From an uncultured Clostridia bacterium (GTDB lineage Bacteria; Bacillota; Clostridia; Oscillospirales; Ruminococcaceae): a DNA stretch of 64,000 nt. Shown in pieces: positions 1-8,130 of the stretch. The translations under genes and the position numbers were made by a program. The stretch's first letter is position 1. Every line of letters starts with the position of its first letter. The stretch covers positions 1-64,000 of the forward strand of contig CALZUA010000008.1 in assembly GCA_945829235.1 (NCBI GenBank), read 5' to 3'. The notes under the pieces are model-generated. The model was not told where the DNA came from. It made no database searches and worked only from the letters and a program-made list of their open reading frames with translations.

Positions 1-26
1 AAACCTTTTTCTGAAGAAAAAGGTTT
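1..26. terminator. perfect hairpin at window edge
   Basis: Arms AAACCTTTTTCT (1-12) and AGAAAAAGGTTT (15-26) form a perfect 12-bp stem with a 2-nt loop. It lies just beyond the 3' end of the minus-strand ridA gene, so it may end the ilvA-ridA transcript. The window edge hides any following T tract. Confidence 0.5.
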
Positions 27-83
27 CAAGACTTCCAAAAAGACTTTTTTCGCTGCGCGCCCCACGGCAGAAAATGCGTCACT

Positions 84-455
84 TTACAGCTCCGCGATAA
101 CCTCAACCTCAACCAGCGCGCCCTTCGGTATCTGCAAGCCGCCTACGCAAGAGCGCGCGGGCTTCTCGGTGAAATACTCGGCGTAAACCGCATTAAACTT
201 AGCAAAATCGCCGATATCTTTCAAATAGCAGTTGGTCTTGACAACCTTTTCAAGCGAGCTTCCCGCCGCTTCCAGAACAGCCTTGAGGTTTTCGCAAACG
301 CGCTTTGTCTGCTCCTCGATTCCGCCCTCAACAAGGTTTCCCGTTGCGGGGTCAATCGGGATTTGCCCCGAGCTGTACACAAGATTTCCCGTGATTTTCG
401 CCTGAACGTAAGGTCCGATTGCCGCAGGCGCGTTGTCCGTGTGAATTGTTTTCAT
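84..455 (-). CDS. ridA: RidA family enamine/imine deaminase
   Basis: A 123-aa protein of the normal RidA (YjgF/YER057c/UK114) length. RidA hydrolyses reactive 2-aminoacrylate and 2-iminobutanoate, released by PLP enzymes such as threonine deaminase, to 2-keto acids and ammonia in the cytoplasm. The C-terminal signature around PARSCVGG with Arg101, followed by the Glu-rich strand at 114-123, is intact. The start has an AGAGG site 7-8 nt upstream. It lies 17 bp downstream of the threonine deaminase gene on the same strand, so it very probably shares that transcript and removes its toxic imine product. Confidence 0.95.
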   Translation of the reverse strand: MKTIHTDNAPAAIGPYVQAKITGNLVYSSGQIPIDPATGNLVEGGIEEQTKRVCENLKAVLEAAGSSLEKVVKTNCYLKDIGDFAKFNAVYAEYFTEKPARSCVGGLQIPKGALVEVEVIAEL

Positions 456-472
456 AAAAGTACCTCTTTTCG

Positions 473-1678
473 TTATTTTATGTAGTCAACAAGCTTGTAA
501 CCCGCTTCGACAAGCGCTCCGCGGATTTCCTCGAGATGCTCGGAGTTGCGCGTTTCGAGGTGAATACGCAGGAAACAGCCGTTGATGTCGGGGTTCTCGT
601 CCGCGCGCTCGTGACGAACCGCGGTGACGTTTCCGCCGTGCTTCGCGATAATTTCGGAAACGCCGAGGAGCTGTCCGGGCTTATCCACAAGCTCGATGTT
701 GAGCATACCCGAACGCCCGCTCTTGACAAGACCTCTCCTGATAACGCGGTTCAGGATAGTAACATCAATATTACCGCCCGAAACCACGCACACAACCTTC
801 TTCCCCTCAACAGGGATTTTGTTGAACATAACCGCCGCAACCGAAACCGCGCCCGCGCCCTCGGCAATCAGCTTCTGCTGTTCAATCAGCGCGAGAATTG
901 CGCCCGAAATTTCGTCCTCGGAAACCGTGACGATTTCGTCAACATACTGCTTGCAAAGCTCAAATGTGTTCTTTCCCGGCTCCTTTACGGCAATTCCGTC
1001 CGCGAGCGTCGCAACGCTTTCGAGACGCTCGATTTTGTTGTCGTGGATTGAGTTGAACATCGACGGAGCGCCCGCCGCCTGTACGCCGTAAACCTTGATT
1101 TTCGGGTTGAGCTGTTTTATCGCAAAGGCAACTCCCGAAATCAGTCCGCCGCCGCCGATAGGTACGACAACCGCGTCCGCGTCAGGCAAATCGTCGAGAA
1201 TTTCAAGTCCGATTGTGCCCTGTCCCGCGATAACATTTTCATCGTCAAACGGGTGAATAAAGGTGTAGCCCTTTTCATCGCGGAACTGAAGCGCCTTGTT
1301 GTAAGCGTCATCGTAAACGCCCGGCACAAGGCAAACGTCCGCGCCGTAAGCCTTTGTTGCCTCAACCTTTGAAATGGGCGCGCCGTCCGGCAGACAAATC
1401 AGCGACTTAATCCCCGCCTTCGTTGCCGCAAGCGCGACACCCTGCGCGTGATTTCCCGCCGAGCAAGCGATAACGCCCTTTTCGCGTTCAGCTTCGGTGA
1501 GCTGGGAAATTCTGTAATAAGCGCCGCGCACCTTAAACGAGCCGGTAACCTGTAAATTTTCGGGCTTCAGATAAACCTCTGCCGCGGGGTTTATTTTGGG
1601 AGCTTTTATCAGGTCAGTGCGCCTGATAACCTCTTTCAAAACGTGCGACGCCTTGTAAATACTGTCAAGCGTGAGCAT
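473..1678 (-). CDS. ilvA: threonine ammonia-lyase (threonine deaminase) with C-terminal ACT domain
   Basis: A 401-aa fold-type II PLP enzyme that converts threonine to 2-oxobutanoate and ammonia. The PLP lysine is K49 in the motif GSFKVRGA. SAGNHAQG (73-80) and a glycine-rich phosphate-binding loop (GGGGLISG, about 175-182) are intact. An ACT domain follows from about residue 325 (NIELVDKPGQL...). This is the roughly 400-aa TdcB/short IlvA form, not the 510-aa biosynthetic enzyme with two ACT-like domains, so biosynthetic versus catabolic use is open. The start is supported by AAGAAGG upstream and by a consensus promoter at 1725-1753. ridA follows. Confidence 0.93.
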   Translation of the reverse strand: MLTLDSIYKASHVLKEVIRRTDLIKAPKINPAAEVYLKPENLQVTGSFKVRGAYYRISQLTEAEREKGVIACSAGNHAQGVALAATKAGIKSLICLPDGAPISKVEATKAYGADVCLVPGVYDDAYNKALQFRDEKGYTFIHPFDDENVIAGQGTIGLEILDDLPDADAVVVPIGGGGLISGVAFAIKQLNPKIKVYGVQAAGAPSMFNSIHDNKIERLESVATLADGIAVKEPGKNTFELCKQYVDEIVTVSEDEISGAILALIEQQKLIAEGAGAVSVAAVMFNKIPVEGKKVVCVVSGGNIDVTILNRVIRRGLVKSGRSGMLNIELVDKPGQLLGVSEIIAKHGGNVTAVRHERADENPDINGCFLRIHLETRNSEHLEEIRGALVEAGYKLVDYIK

Positions 1679-1724
1679 TTTTTCATACCTTCTTTGCTAA
1701 AAAATAAAAATTTTACCACATTAC

Positions 1725-1753
1725 ATTATACAACGCTTTGAGGAATTTGTCAA
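1725..1753 (-). promoter_or_regulatory. consensus sigma-A promoter for ilvA-ridA
   Basis: On the minus strand, TTGACA (1748-1753) and TATAAT (1725-1730) are separated by exactly 17 bp, and the ilvA start is about 40 bp downstream. Its -35 box is back to back with that of the plus-strand promoter at 1760-1788. Confidence 0.85.
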
Positions 1754-1759
1754 GTGTTA

Positions 1760-1788
1760 TTGACAAAACGCGAAAAATGTGGTATAAT
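1760..1788 (+). promoter_or_regulatory. consensus sigma-A promoter for the rightward operon
   Basis: TTGACA (1760-1765), a 17-bp spacer and TATAAT (1783-1788). The first gene starts at 1927, leaving a leader of about 130 nt. The leader contains the palindrome CGTACGCGTACG near 1815-1826 and no recognisable riboswitch. Confidence 0.85.
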
Positions 1789-1926
1789 AAATGCAAAACG
1801 TTTATATAATCGTCCGTACGCGTACGTTTGCTTAATACTGCTATGGACTAATTTACAACAATCTTTCGTTTATCGGAAAAGCAATGTGTAAGAATAGTCG
1901 GGTTAGTTGAAATCAGGTTTGGAGAT

Positions 1927-2526
1927 ATGAAGAATTTTTTTACTGCGCCAAATATAATAACGTGCGTGCGTATTCTGGGAACGGTTGCTCTTGTGTTTAT
2001 AGAGCCGTTCTGCGTGCCGTTTTATATCGTGTGGACAATCTGCGGCGTGAGCGATGTGCTTGACGGCACGGTTGCCCGAATGACCAAACAAGAGAGCAAA
2101 TTCGGCGCGCGGCTCGACAGCATAGCGGATATTATGTTTTACCTGCTGATGCTGTACAGGGTTTTGCCGACGCTTATCGCGGTTTTGCCACACTGGATTT
2201 GGATAATTGTCTGCGCGATTGCGCTGACAAGAAGCGCCGCTTATGTCACTGCTCTGATAAAATACAAGCGCTTCGCCTCGCTTCACAGCTACCTCAACAA
2301 GCTGTCGGGATTTTTGCTGTTTCTCGTGCCATATTTCATCTTTATGAGCTGGTTCTGGATTTACTGCGTGGTGCTTTGCGGAATAGGGCTTTTGTCGTCA
2401 ATCGAGGAGTTGCTCATTCACCTGCTCTCGCGGCATTATCAAGAGGGCAGACAGACGATAATCGGGTTGAAAATCGGAAAAAAGCGCGCCGATTTAAAGA
2501 ACAAAGACAGCGGTAAGGCTATCTAA
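1927..2526 (+). CDS. CDP-alcohol phosphatidyltransferase family membrane protein
   Basis: A 199-aa integral membrane protein. The CDP-alcohol phosphotransferase signature DG-x2-AR-x8-G-x3-D-x3-D is visible in SDVLDGTVARMTK...GARLDSIAD (about residues 42-67). It carries the aspartates that bind the metal and CDP-diacylglycerol. Several hydrophobic segments follow. Such enzymes make phosphatidylglycerophosphate, phosphatidylserine or phosphatidylinositol-type lipids at the membrane, and the acceptor alcohol cannot be read from the sequence. The start has GGAGAT just upstream. It is first in a rightward group and follows a consensus promoter. Confidence 0.88.
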   Translation: MKNFFTAPNIITCVRILGTVALVFIEPFCVPFYIVWTICGVSDVLDGTVARMTKQESKFGARLDSIADIMFYLLMLYRVLPTLIAVLPHWIWIIVCAIALTRSAAYVTALIKYKRFASLHSYLNKLSGFLLFLVPYFIFMSWFWIYCVVLCGIGLLSSIEELLIHLLSRHYQEGRQTIIGLKIGKKRADLKNKDSGKAI

Positions 2527-2584
2527 AAGGACTGAAAAATTTGGCAATTGCAAAGCGGTTGCCTTTATAAAAGGAGATAATTTT

Positions 2585-3190
2585 ATGTACATTACTTGTT
2601 TGGATTTGGAAGGCGTTTTGGTGCCGGAGATTTGGATTGCGTTCGCCGAGGAAACCGGAATTCCCGAGCTTCGCAGAACAACCCGTGACGAGCCGGATTA
2701 CGACAAGCTGATGAAATACCGCATCGGTATCTTGAAGGAGCACGGTCTTGGGTTGAAGGAAATTCAGGCGACTATCGCGAAAATCGACCCGATGCCCGGC
2801 GCAAAGGAGTTCCTCGATGAGCTGAGAGAGAACTCGCAGGTGCTGATTTTAAGCGACACGTTCACGCAGTTTGCCGCTCCGCTGATGAAAAAGCTCGGAC
2901 AGCCGACCATTTTCTGCAACTCGCTCGAGGTTGCTCCGGACGGCGAAATCACGGGCTACAAAATGCGCGTTGATAAGTCCAAGCTCACCACGGTCAAGGC
3001 GCTTCAGTCCATCGGTTTTGAAACAATCGCGGGCGGCGACTCGTTCAACGACCTCGGTATGATTACCGCGTCAAAGTTCGGCTTCCTCTTCCGCTCAACC
3101 GAACAGATTAAGAAGGATTACCCCGATATCCCCGCGTTTGAGGAGTACTCGGATTTGCTCAAGTACCTCAAGGAGTGCCTGAATAAGTAA
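2585..3190 (+). CDS. thrH: ThrH-type phosphoserine phosphatase / homoserine phosphotransferase
   Basis: A 201-aa HAD-superfamily protein. Motif I is DLEG (D7, E9), motif II is S90 in LILSDT, the motif III lysine is near 131-133, and motif IV is GGDSFNDLGM (D152, D156). The spacing and the MYITCLDLEGVLVPE opening match ThrH. In Pseudomonas this enzyme dephosphorylates phosphoserine and can pass the phosphate to homoserine. It sits near the threonine deaminase and ridA, which fits serine/threonine metabolism, but a plain phosphoserine phosphatase role is equally possible. An AAGGAG site precedes the ATG, and a hairpin terminator follows. Confidence 0.85.
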   Translation: MYITCLDLEGVLVPEIWIAFAEETGIPELRRTTRDEPDYDKLMKYRIGILKEHGLGLKEIQATIAKIDPMPGAKEFLDELRENSQVLILSDTFTQFAAPLMKKLGQPTIFCNSLEVAPDGEITGYKMRVDKSKLTTVKALQSIGFETIAGGDSFNDLGMITASKFGFLFRSTEQIKKDYPDIPAFEEYSDLLKYLKECLNK

Positions 3191-3199
3191 AATTTAAGC

Positions 3200-3240
3200 A
3201 AAAGCCGCTTTTGATATTAAAACAAAGGCGGCTTTATTTG
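3200..3240 (+). terminator. Rho-independent terminator after thrH
   Basis: AAAGCCGCTTTTG and CAAAGGCGGCTTT form a stem over 3201-3235, followed by a short T-rich run (TTTATTT). Confidence 0.75.
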
Positions 3241-3279
3241 GCTTTAGGGACAATGATTTTTGAGATTTGGAGGTAAATT

Positions 3280-3846
3280 ATGGCAACAGAAACATCATAC
3301 GAAAAACTTTTTAATAATGTAAAAAATGCTTACGCAGAATTAAGAGAACTGGAACGTCAAAAATTGGCGGGCGCTCTTTCCGGCAAGGGATATATAGTTG
3401 TAAAAGGGGGCTCAGCCGGAAAAGGTCGTCCCGACTATACAAATCACGGCACAATAAATCAGTATGATTTGAGCAACTGGAAATGGGTTGCGTGTTCCAA
3501 AGAAGGCTTCCATTACACTATTTCATTTCAGACCTTTGACAAAGATGTCAAATCATTAAACTGCCACGCTCTTTTTGACAGAATCGGGGTGTATAAGTAT
3601 GTGTGGTCAAGTTTAGAAGATATGAAAAAGAATTATGAGCAAGCCACAGATATTATAAACAAGAAAGAAAATCCGGAATATGAAGATTTAATAAAGTATG
3701 ATATAAAGAAGAAATATAATCCCGATGACGCCTTTTACACAATGGAAAATGCAAACATTGATTTGCCGTTAGACGACAAAAAAATTCAAAAGTTAATTGA
3801 GTTTATGGAAAATCTTTATTATCAAAACACCACAAGCAACTTATGA
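3280..3846 (+). CDS. hypothetical protein, AT-rich orphan
   Basis: A 188-aa predicted soluble protein with GGAGGT upstream of its ATG. I do not recognise the family. It is rich in Lys, Asn, Asp and Tyr. It has a Gly-rich segment near residues 36-50 (VVKGGSAGKGRPDY), aromatic strands in the middle, and a charged helical C-terminal half. No signal peptide or membrane segment is seen. The gene uses A/T-ending codons and is clearly more AT-rich than its neighbours, which suggests recent acquisition. It ends 11 bp before the VanZ gene and may share its transcript. The function is unknown. Confidence 0.75.
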   Translation: MATETSYEKLFNNVKNAYAELRELERQKLAGALSGKGYIVVKGGSAGKGRPDYTNHGTINQYDLSNWKWVACSKEGFHYTISFQTFDKDVKSLNCHALFDRIGVYKYVWSSLEDMKKNYEQATDIINKKENPEYEDLIKYDIKKKYNPDDAFYTMENANIDLPLDDKKIQKLIEFMENLYYQNTTSNL

Positions 3847-3857
3847 GGTAATTTCAA

Positions 3858-4502
3858 TTGAATATTTTCAGGAATATTTTAGATTTTATACGTTTTCGCA
3901 CAGGTCATTTCAGCGAGTTCATTTTTGCGCTTCCCATTGCGCTTTTTGTGACGTTGATTTATTGGATTATCAGAAGAATTGTTCACAGGAAAAAGCTCGG
4001 CGCAAAATTTCGGGAAGTCCGGAGAAAAGCCCGCACGAATGAGATAATCCGGCTTTTGCTGGTGTTCTGGCTTGCGGTTCTCGGCAATCTCACGCTCACA
4101 ACTATCACGCTCGGAGAATATCTGCTCAGACTTCTTGCATACGGAAAAAACATTTCGCCGATTTACTTCGGACTAAATTTGATGAATCTTATCCCGCAGA
4201 TAGATGATTTCCCGCATATTCTGCTGAATACGGCGCTGTTCGTTCCCATCGGACTTGCCGTGCCGTTTATTATGAAAAAACCGCGGCTTTGGAAAACCGC
4301 TCTCGCGGGCTTTTCGATGAGCCTTTTCATCGAGATTATCCAAATGTTTATCGCGCGCGAAAGCGATATAACCGATGTTATCGCAAATACCCTCGGAATG
4401 ATTTTCGGGTATCTCGTTTACCTTTTGATTAAGAAGATTTTCCCGAAATTTGCGAAAAAATGCTCAATCTCGGTTAACAATTTCGGGAGAAAGCTCCTCT
4501 GA
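3858..4502 (+). CDS. VanZ family membrane protein
   Basis: A 214-aa protein with about five membrane segments. The VanZ pattern is visible in the central part: ILLNTALFVPIGLAVPF, then SLFIEIIQMF, then an acidic arginine-containing segment and NTLGMIFGYLVY. VanZ-like proteins are linked to low-level teicoplanin resistance in Tn1546, but most chromosomal members have no assigned role. The start is TTG, chosen because ATGAGG lies about 8 nt upstream and the frame is closed further up. A strong hairpin terminator lies after the stop. Confidence 0.85.
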   Translation: MNIFRNILDFIRFRTGHFSEFIFALPIALFVTLIYWIIRRIVHRKKLGAKFREVRRKARTNEIIRLLLVFWLAVLGNLTLTTITLGEYLLRLLAYGKNISPIYFGLNLMNLIPQIDDFPHILLNTALFVPIGLAVPFIMKKPRLWKTALAGFSMSLFIEIIQMFIARESDITDVIANTLGMIFGYLVYLLIKKIFPKFAKKCSISVNNFGRKLL

Positions 4503-4515
4503 AACATTACACAAA

Positions 4516-4548
4516 AAGCCGCTCGGCGAAAAACCGAGCGGTATTTTT
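4516..4548. terminator. bidirectional terminator between VanZ and cyclophilin genes
   Basis: CCGCTCGG (4519-4526) and CCGAGCGG (4534-4541) form a stem flanked by an A run on the left and ATTTTT on the right. It can serve the converging VanZ gene and the minus-strand peptidylprolyl isomerase gene. Confidence 0.8.
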
Positions 4549-4583
4549 ACTTAATTTCGTTGACGGTCAAAATGTGTAATATC

Positions 4584-5438
4584 TCACTTCTTTTTACTGC
4601 TTGACGAGGACTCGGGCTCGGGCGGAACGTACTCGGAAATTCTCACGGAAGAAATTATAATGTCCTCAACGGGGCTGGAAACCTCGCCGGTATTGCTTGT
4701 GGTGAGCTTCACGGCGCTGATTTTATCCACAACGTCCAAGCCCTCGTAAACCTGCCCGAAAATCGTGTAATTGCCGTCCCAGAAAGGATAGCCGCCCGTT
4801 GTCGCGTACTTTGCGGTAACATCCTCGGTTGCCTTTTCAAACATCTCCGCCATATTGTTGTAATATTTTTCCATCGCGGTGACATTCTCTCTGCCGGGGT
4901 CCTCCTCGGACATTGTTTCGAGCTTCGCGGTGTATTCAGCCGCCTTTTCACGCATTTTCGCCGCATCATAGCCGCTCATATCCTGCACCTTCTTGCAGTT
5001 GACGATGTAGAACTGCGTGGCGATATTCCCGCTTGTGTCGGAGTAGCCGAGCGCACCGTAGAAATTGCGCGCGTTCACGCTGGTTTCCGCTTCAAGCGGC
5101 TTGCCCTCGTTAACCGCAGGCTTTCCGCCCGTGCCGTCACCGTTCAGCGAGCCGCCCTGAATACAGCAATCCGCAACAACTCGGTGAATTTTCAGCCCGT
5201 CATAATAGCCCGCCTTTGCGAGTTTAACAAAGTTCTCGACACCTATCGGAGCGATATCGGGAAACAGCTTCGCCTTAATAACGCCGTAATCCTCGATTGT
5301 GATTTCGGCAATCGTATCGCCCGCCGAGAGAACCACATCGCCGATATTTCCGGGCTTGCCGCCGTTTGAACAGCCGCTTATGCTGAGCGCCGCCCCCAGC
5401 GCGAGAATAACGCTTGTTATCTTCCTGAAAAGGTTCAT
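4584..5438 (-). CDS. cyclophilin-type peptidylprolyl isomerase lipoprotein
   Basis: A 284-aa secreted lipoprotein. A signal peptide ends in the lipobox ISGC (Cys23), followed by a Ser/Gly linker. The cyclophilin domain starts near residue 45 (EITIEDYGVIKAKLFPDIAP) and includes KIHRVVADCCIQGG, GGKPAV, a divergent TQFYIV strand and FGQVYEGLDVVDKI. A helical insertion of about 60 residues (about 158-215) splits the domain. The catalytic Arg of the HRV motif is kept, while the usual FMIQGGD is CCIQGG, so activity may differ. It probably folds proteins outside the membrane. The C-terminus is a Ser/Lys tail. It is 121 bp downstream of a paralogue. Confidence 0.88.
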   Translation of the reverse strand: MNLFRKITSVILALGAALSISGCSNGGKPGNIGDVVLSAGDTIAEITIEDYGVIKAKLFPDIAPIGVENFVKLAKAGYYDGLKIHRVVADCCIQGGSLNGDGTGGKPAVNEGKPLEAETSVNARNFYGALGYSDTSGNIATQFYIVNCKKVQDMSGYDAAKMREKAAEYTAKLETMSEEDPGRENVTAMEKYYNNMAEMFEKATEDVTAKYATTGGYPFWDGNYTIFGQVYEGLDVVDKISAVKLTTSNTGEVSSPVEDIIISSVRISEYVPPEPESSSSSKKK

Positions 5439-5461
5439 AGCCTTGTCCTTTCTGTTATTTT

Positions 5462-5516
5462 AGGTTGCCGATAAATCCGTGTTGCAATGCCGCAAATTCT
5501 GGTTTATCGACAACCT
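5462..5516. other. long imperfect hairpin between cyclophilin paralogues
   Basis: Arms AGGTTGCCGATAAA (5462-5475) and TTTATCGACAACCT (5503-5516) pair over 14 bp with one mismatch around a 27-nt loop. No T tract follows on either strand, so it is more likely an RNA stability or processing element than a classic terminator. Confidence 0.55.
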
Positions 5517-5559
5517 GATAAATTGTCATTTTAAACAAACCGCGATAAAATCAATCGGT

Positions 5560-6381
5560 TTATCCAACGGTTGAAACCGTGATATTCTTGATAATGATTT
5601 CCGTAATCGGCTTTGAGAGTTCACCCGCGCCGTTGTCCTCAACCTCAACCGCCGCTACCGCGTCAATCACGTCAAATCCCTCGTAAACCTGCCCGAAAAC
5701 GGTGTAATCGCCGTCAAGCTGAGGAGTGCCGCCTTTTTGGTTGTACAACTCCTTGATGTTGCTCGGGAACGAGTTGTACTTATCAACAAATTTCTGGAAA
5801 TAATTCTTGTAGTTCGTATAATAAGAAGCCATGTCGGTAAGCCCCTGCTCCTTTGCCTGCTTGCTAAGCTGATCGCACTTGTCAATCTGCGATTTAAAGC
5901 CGTCAAGCTCGCTGTCAAAAACGCCCTGCTTCTTGTTGGTCACGATATAGAACTGCGTGGAGTTGCTCCCCTTGTAGTTCGCGTAGCAGAGTGCGCCGTA
6001 AAAGTGCCGCATATTGTCCGCCTTTTCCACACCGAACGAGCCGCCGTTTACCATCGCTTCGCCGCCCGTTCCGTTACTGTTAAGCGCGCCGCCTTGGAAC
6101 ATAAATTCCTGCATAACGCGGTGGATATTTTTGCCCTGATAATAGCCGCTTTCGCAGAGCTTTTGGAAATTCTCGACACCAACGGGCGCGGCTTCGGGGA
6201 ACAGCTTTGCCTTGATTGTCCCGAAATTCTCGATTTCGATTGTAGCAACAAGGTCGCCCGAATTGACCGTCACCTCATCGATATTTCCACCCTTAACCGT
6301 ACTGCTTGAGCAACCCGTGAAGAGCGCTCCCACGGCAACCGCCGCGCACAAAACCAAACTTTTCAGCCTTTTGAACTTCAT
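5560..6381 (-). CDS. cyclophilin-type peptidylprolyl isomerase lipoprotein (paralogue)
   Basis: A 273-aa lipoprotein from the chosen start. An ATG at 6393 also overlaps the cysS stop (ATGA), but GAGG lies about 6 nt before the ATG at 6381, which gives MKFKRLKS. The signal peptide ends in LFTGC. The cyclophilin domain has NIHRVMQEFMFQGG, STQFYIVT and FGQVYEGFDVIDAV, closer to the family norm than its neighbour. It has a similar helical insertion (about 165-220). It probably acts on the outer face of the membrane. It is co-transcribed with cysE-cysS and the paralogue downstream, so part of its expression should follow the T-box. Confidence 0.88.
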   Translation of the reverse strand: MKFKRLKSLVLCAAVAVGALFTGCSSSTVKGGNIDEVTVNSGDLVATIEIENFGTIKAKLFPEAAPVGVENFQKLCESGYYQGKNIHRVMQEFMFQGGALNSNGTGGEAMVNGGSFGVEKADNMRHFYGALCYANYKGSNSTQFYIVTNKKQGVFDSELDGFKSQIDKCDQLSKQAKEQGLTDMASYYTNYKNYFQKFVDKYNSFPSNIKELYNQKGGTPQLDGDYTVFGQVYEGFDVIDAVAAVEVEDNGAGELSKPITEIIIKNITVSTVG

Positions 6382-6389
6382 CATAAACC

Positions 6390-7781
6390 TCATTTTTTCT
6401 TGACAACGGTACCCTGCTTTGTTTCCTCGACAATATAACCAAGCTCGGTTATATTGTTGCGAAGCTCGTCAGCAAGCGCGAAATTCTTCTCCTTACGAGC
6501 CGCCGCGCGTTGTTCAACAAGCGCCTTGACCTCCTCGGGAATTTCATCGTTACCTTTATTATATAACAATCCGAGCACGTTTGTCAATGCCGAAAATTCG
6601 TCAAAATAAATTTTCACATCTTCTTTGGTGATTTCGGGCGAGGAAACGGCGGTGTTGATTTTTCTGACAAGCTCAAAAACTGCGGCAATCGCGTCTGCGG
6701 TGTTGAAATCATCGTCCATCGCGCGGCAGAATTCCTCGCGAGCCGCCTTGACATCGGCTTTCGTGCTCTCGCTCGCCGCGCCGTCCTTGGCTGTCGGGAG
6801 AGTGCGCTCCATCAGCTCCTTGCAGTTGTACAGCCGCGTGAGCGCCGCCTTGCAACTCTCGATAACCTCAACCGTGTAGTTGAGCTGGCTTCTGTAATGC
6901 ACGGACAACAGCATAAAGCGGATAGGCTCATAGCCAAATTCCTTCGCCATATCGCGGACAAGGAAGAAATTTCCTGCGGATTTCGACATCTTTTTGTTGT
7001 CAACATTCAGCATTCCGTTGTGCATCCATATATTGGCAAGAGCGCAGCCTGTCGCGCACTCACTCTGAGCAATTTCGTTCTCGTGGTGCGGGAAAATGAG
7101 GTCTGCGCCGCCGCCGTGAATATCGATTGTGTCGCCGATATAGTGACGCGACATCGCCGAGCACTCGATATGCCAGCCCGGTCTGCCCTTTCCGAAAGGC
7201 GAATCCCAATAAGGCTCGCCGGGCTTTGCGGCTTTCCACACGGCGAAATCCATCGGGTCGCGCTTTTTCTCGCCGACCTCGATACGCGCACCCGCCTGAA
7301 GGTCGTCGAGAGGCTGGTGTGAGAGCTTGCCGTACTCGTTGAATTTCGCGGTTTCAAAGTACACGTCCCCGTCAACCTGATACGCGTAACCCTTGTCAAC
7401 AAGCGTCTTGACGATATCGATGATGATGTCCATATTCTCGGTAACCTTCGGGTGAACATCGGCTCTGCGAACGTTCAAGCCCTCGGCATCGATGAAATAT
7501 TCCTTGATTGCGTTTTCGGAAACCTCGGTTGCTGTTTTGCCTAACTCGTTTGCTTTTTTAATAATTTTGTCGTCAACATCGGTGAAATTCTGCACATAGA
7601 ACACGTTATATCCGCGGAATTCAAGGTAACGGCGAAGCGCGTCAAAAACGCACAAAGCGCGCGCATTGCCGATATGAATGAGGTTGTAGACGGTCGGACC
7701 ACAGCAGTAAATCTTGACCGTGCCCTCGGTAATCGGCTTCAAGTCCTCTTTTTTGCGAGTCATTGTGTTGTAGATTTTCAT
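6390..7781 (-). CDS. cysS: cysteinyl-tRNA synthetase
   Basis: A 463-aa class I aminoacyl-tRNA synthetase of normal length that charges tRNA-Cys. The HIGH motif appears as HIGNARA near residues 36-42, after a CCGPTVYN segment whose Cys contributes to the zinc site. The KMSKS motif is KKMSKSAGN (about 266-274), and the C-terminal DALR helical domain is present. Good RBS (AAGGAG) upstream. It is second in the T-box operon after cysE, so enzyme supply and cysteine supply are controlled together by uncharged tRNA-Cys. Its stop overlaps the possible ATG of the downstream lipoprotein gene. Confidence 0.97.
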   Translation of the reverse strand: MKIYNTMTRKKEDLKPITEGTVKIYCCGPTVYNLIHIGNARALCVFDALRRYLEFRGYNVFYVQNFTDVDDKIIKKANELGKTATEVSENAIKEYFIDAEGLNVRRADVHPKVTENMDIIIDIVKTLVDKGYAYQVDGDVYFETAKFNEYGKLSHQPLDDLQAGARIEVGEKKRDPMDFAVWKAAKPGEPYWDSPFGKGRPGWHIECSAMSRHYIGDTIDIHGGGADLIFPHHENEIAQSECATGCALANIWMHNGMLNVDNKKMSKSAGNFFLVRDMAKEFGYEPIRFMLLSVHYRSQLNYTVEVIESCKAALTRLYNCKELMERTLPTAKDGAASESTKADVKAAREEFCRAMDDDFNTADAIAAVFELVRKINTAVSSPEITKEDVKIYFDEFSALTNVLGLLYNKGNDEIPEEVKALVEQRAAARKEKNFALADELRNNITELGYIVEETKQGTVVKKK

Positions 7782-7843
7782 TTTTCTTCTCCTTTATCAA
7801 GAATTTAAGTTTCCGGTTTCGGCTCTTAAAACAACTCGTGTGG

Positions 7844-8130
7844 TTTTTTCGTCAATTTGCACAGAACGCAAGACAATCATGCGATGATGAAAATTTCACG
7901 CTTTCGGCACGCTATCTCGCCCATCGGCGAAACGTGAACCGCTTGTTTAACAACGTGCGGTGTTTTTCGTCAATTTACACAAAACGCAACGTAAGCAAGT
8001 TAATCTTGCGAAGGCGAAGAATTTCACGCTTTCGGCACGTTATCTCGCCCATCGGTGAAACGCGAACCACTTGTTAAGCAATGCGTGAGGTGTTTTTCGT
8101 CAATTTGCATAAAACGCAAGTTAATCGCGC
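7844..8130. repeat. three-copy degenerate direct repeat between cysE and cysS
   Basis: The block GTTTTTCGTCAATTTGCAC, then ACGCAAG, a GCGAAGAATTTCACG-like part and TTTCGGCACGTTATCTCGCC occurs from about 7844, 7962 and 8092, with spacings of 118 and 130 bp. The third copy is truncated and runs into the 3' end of cysE, where it encodes the last few residues and the stop. No protein is encoded in the 339-bp gap. Internal hairpins are possible, and no T-tract terminator is seen. Confidence 0.75.
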
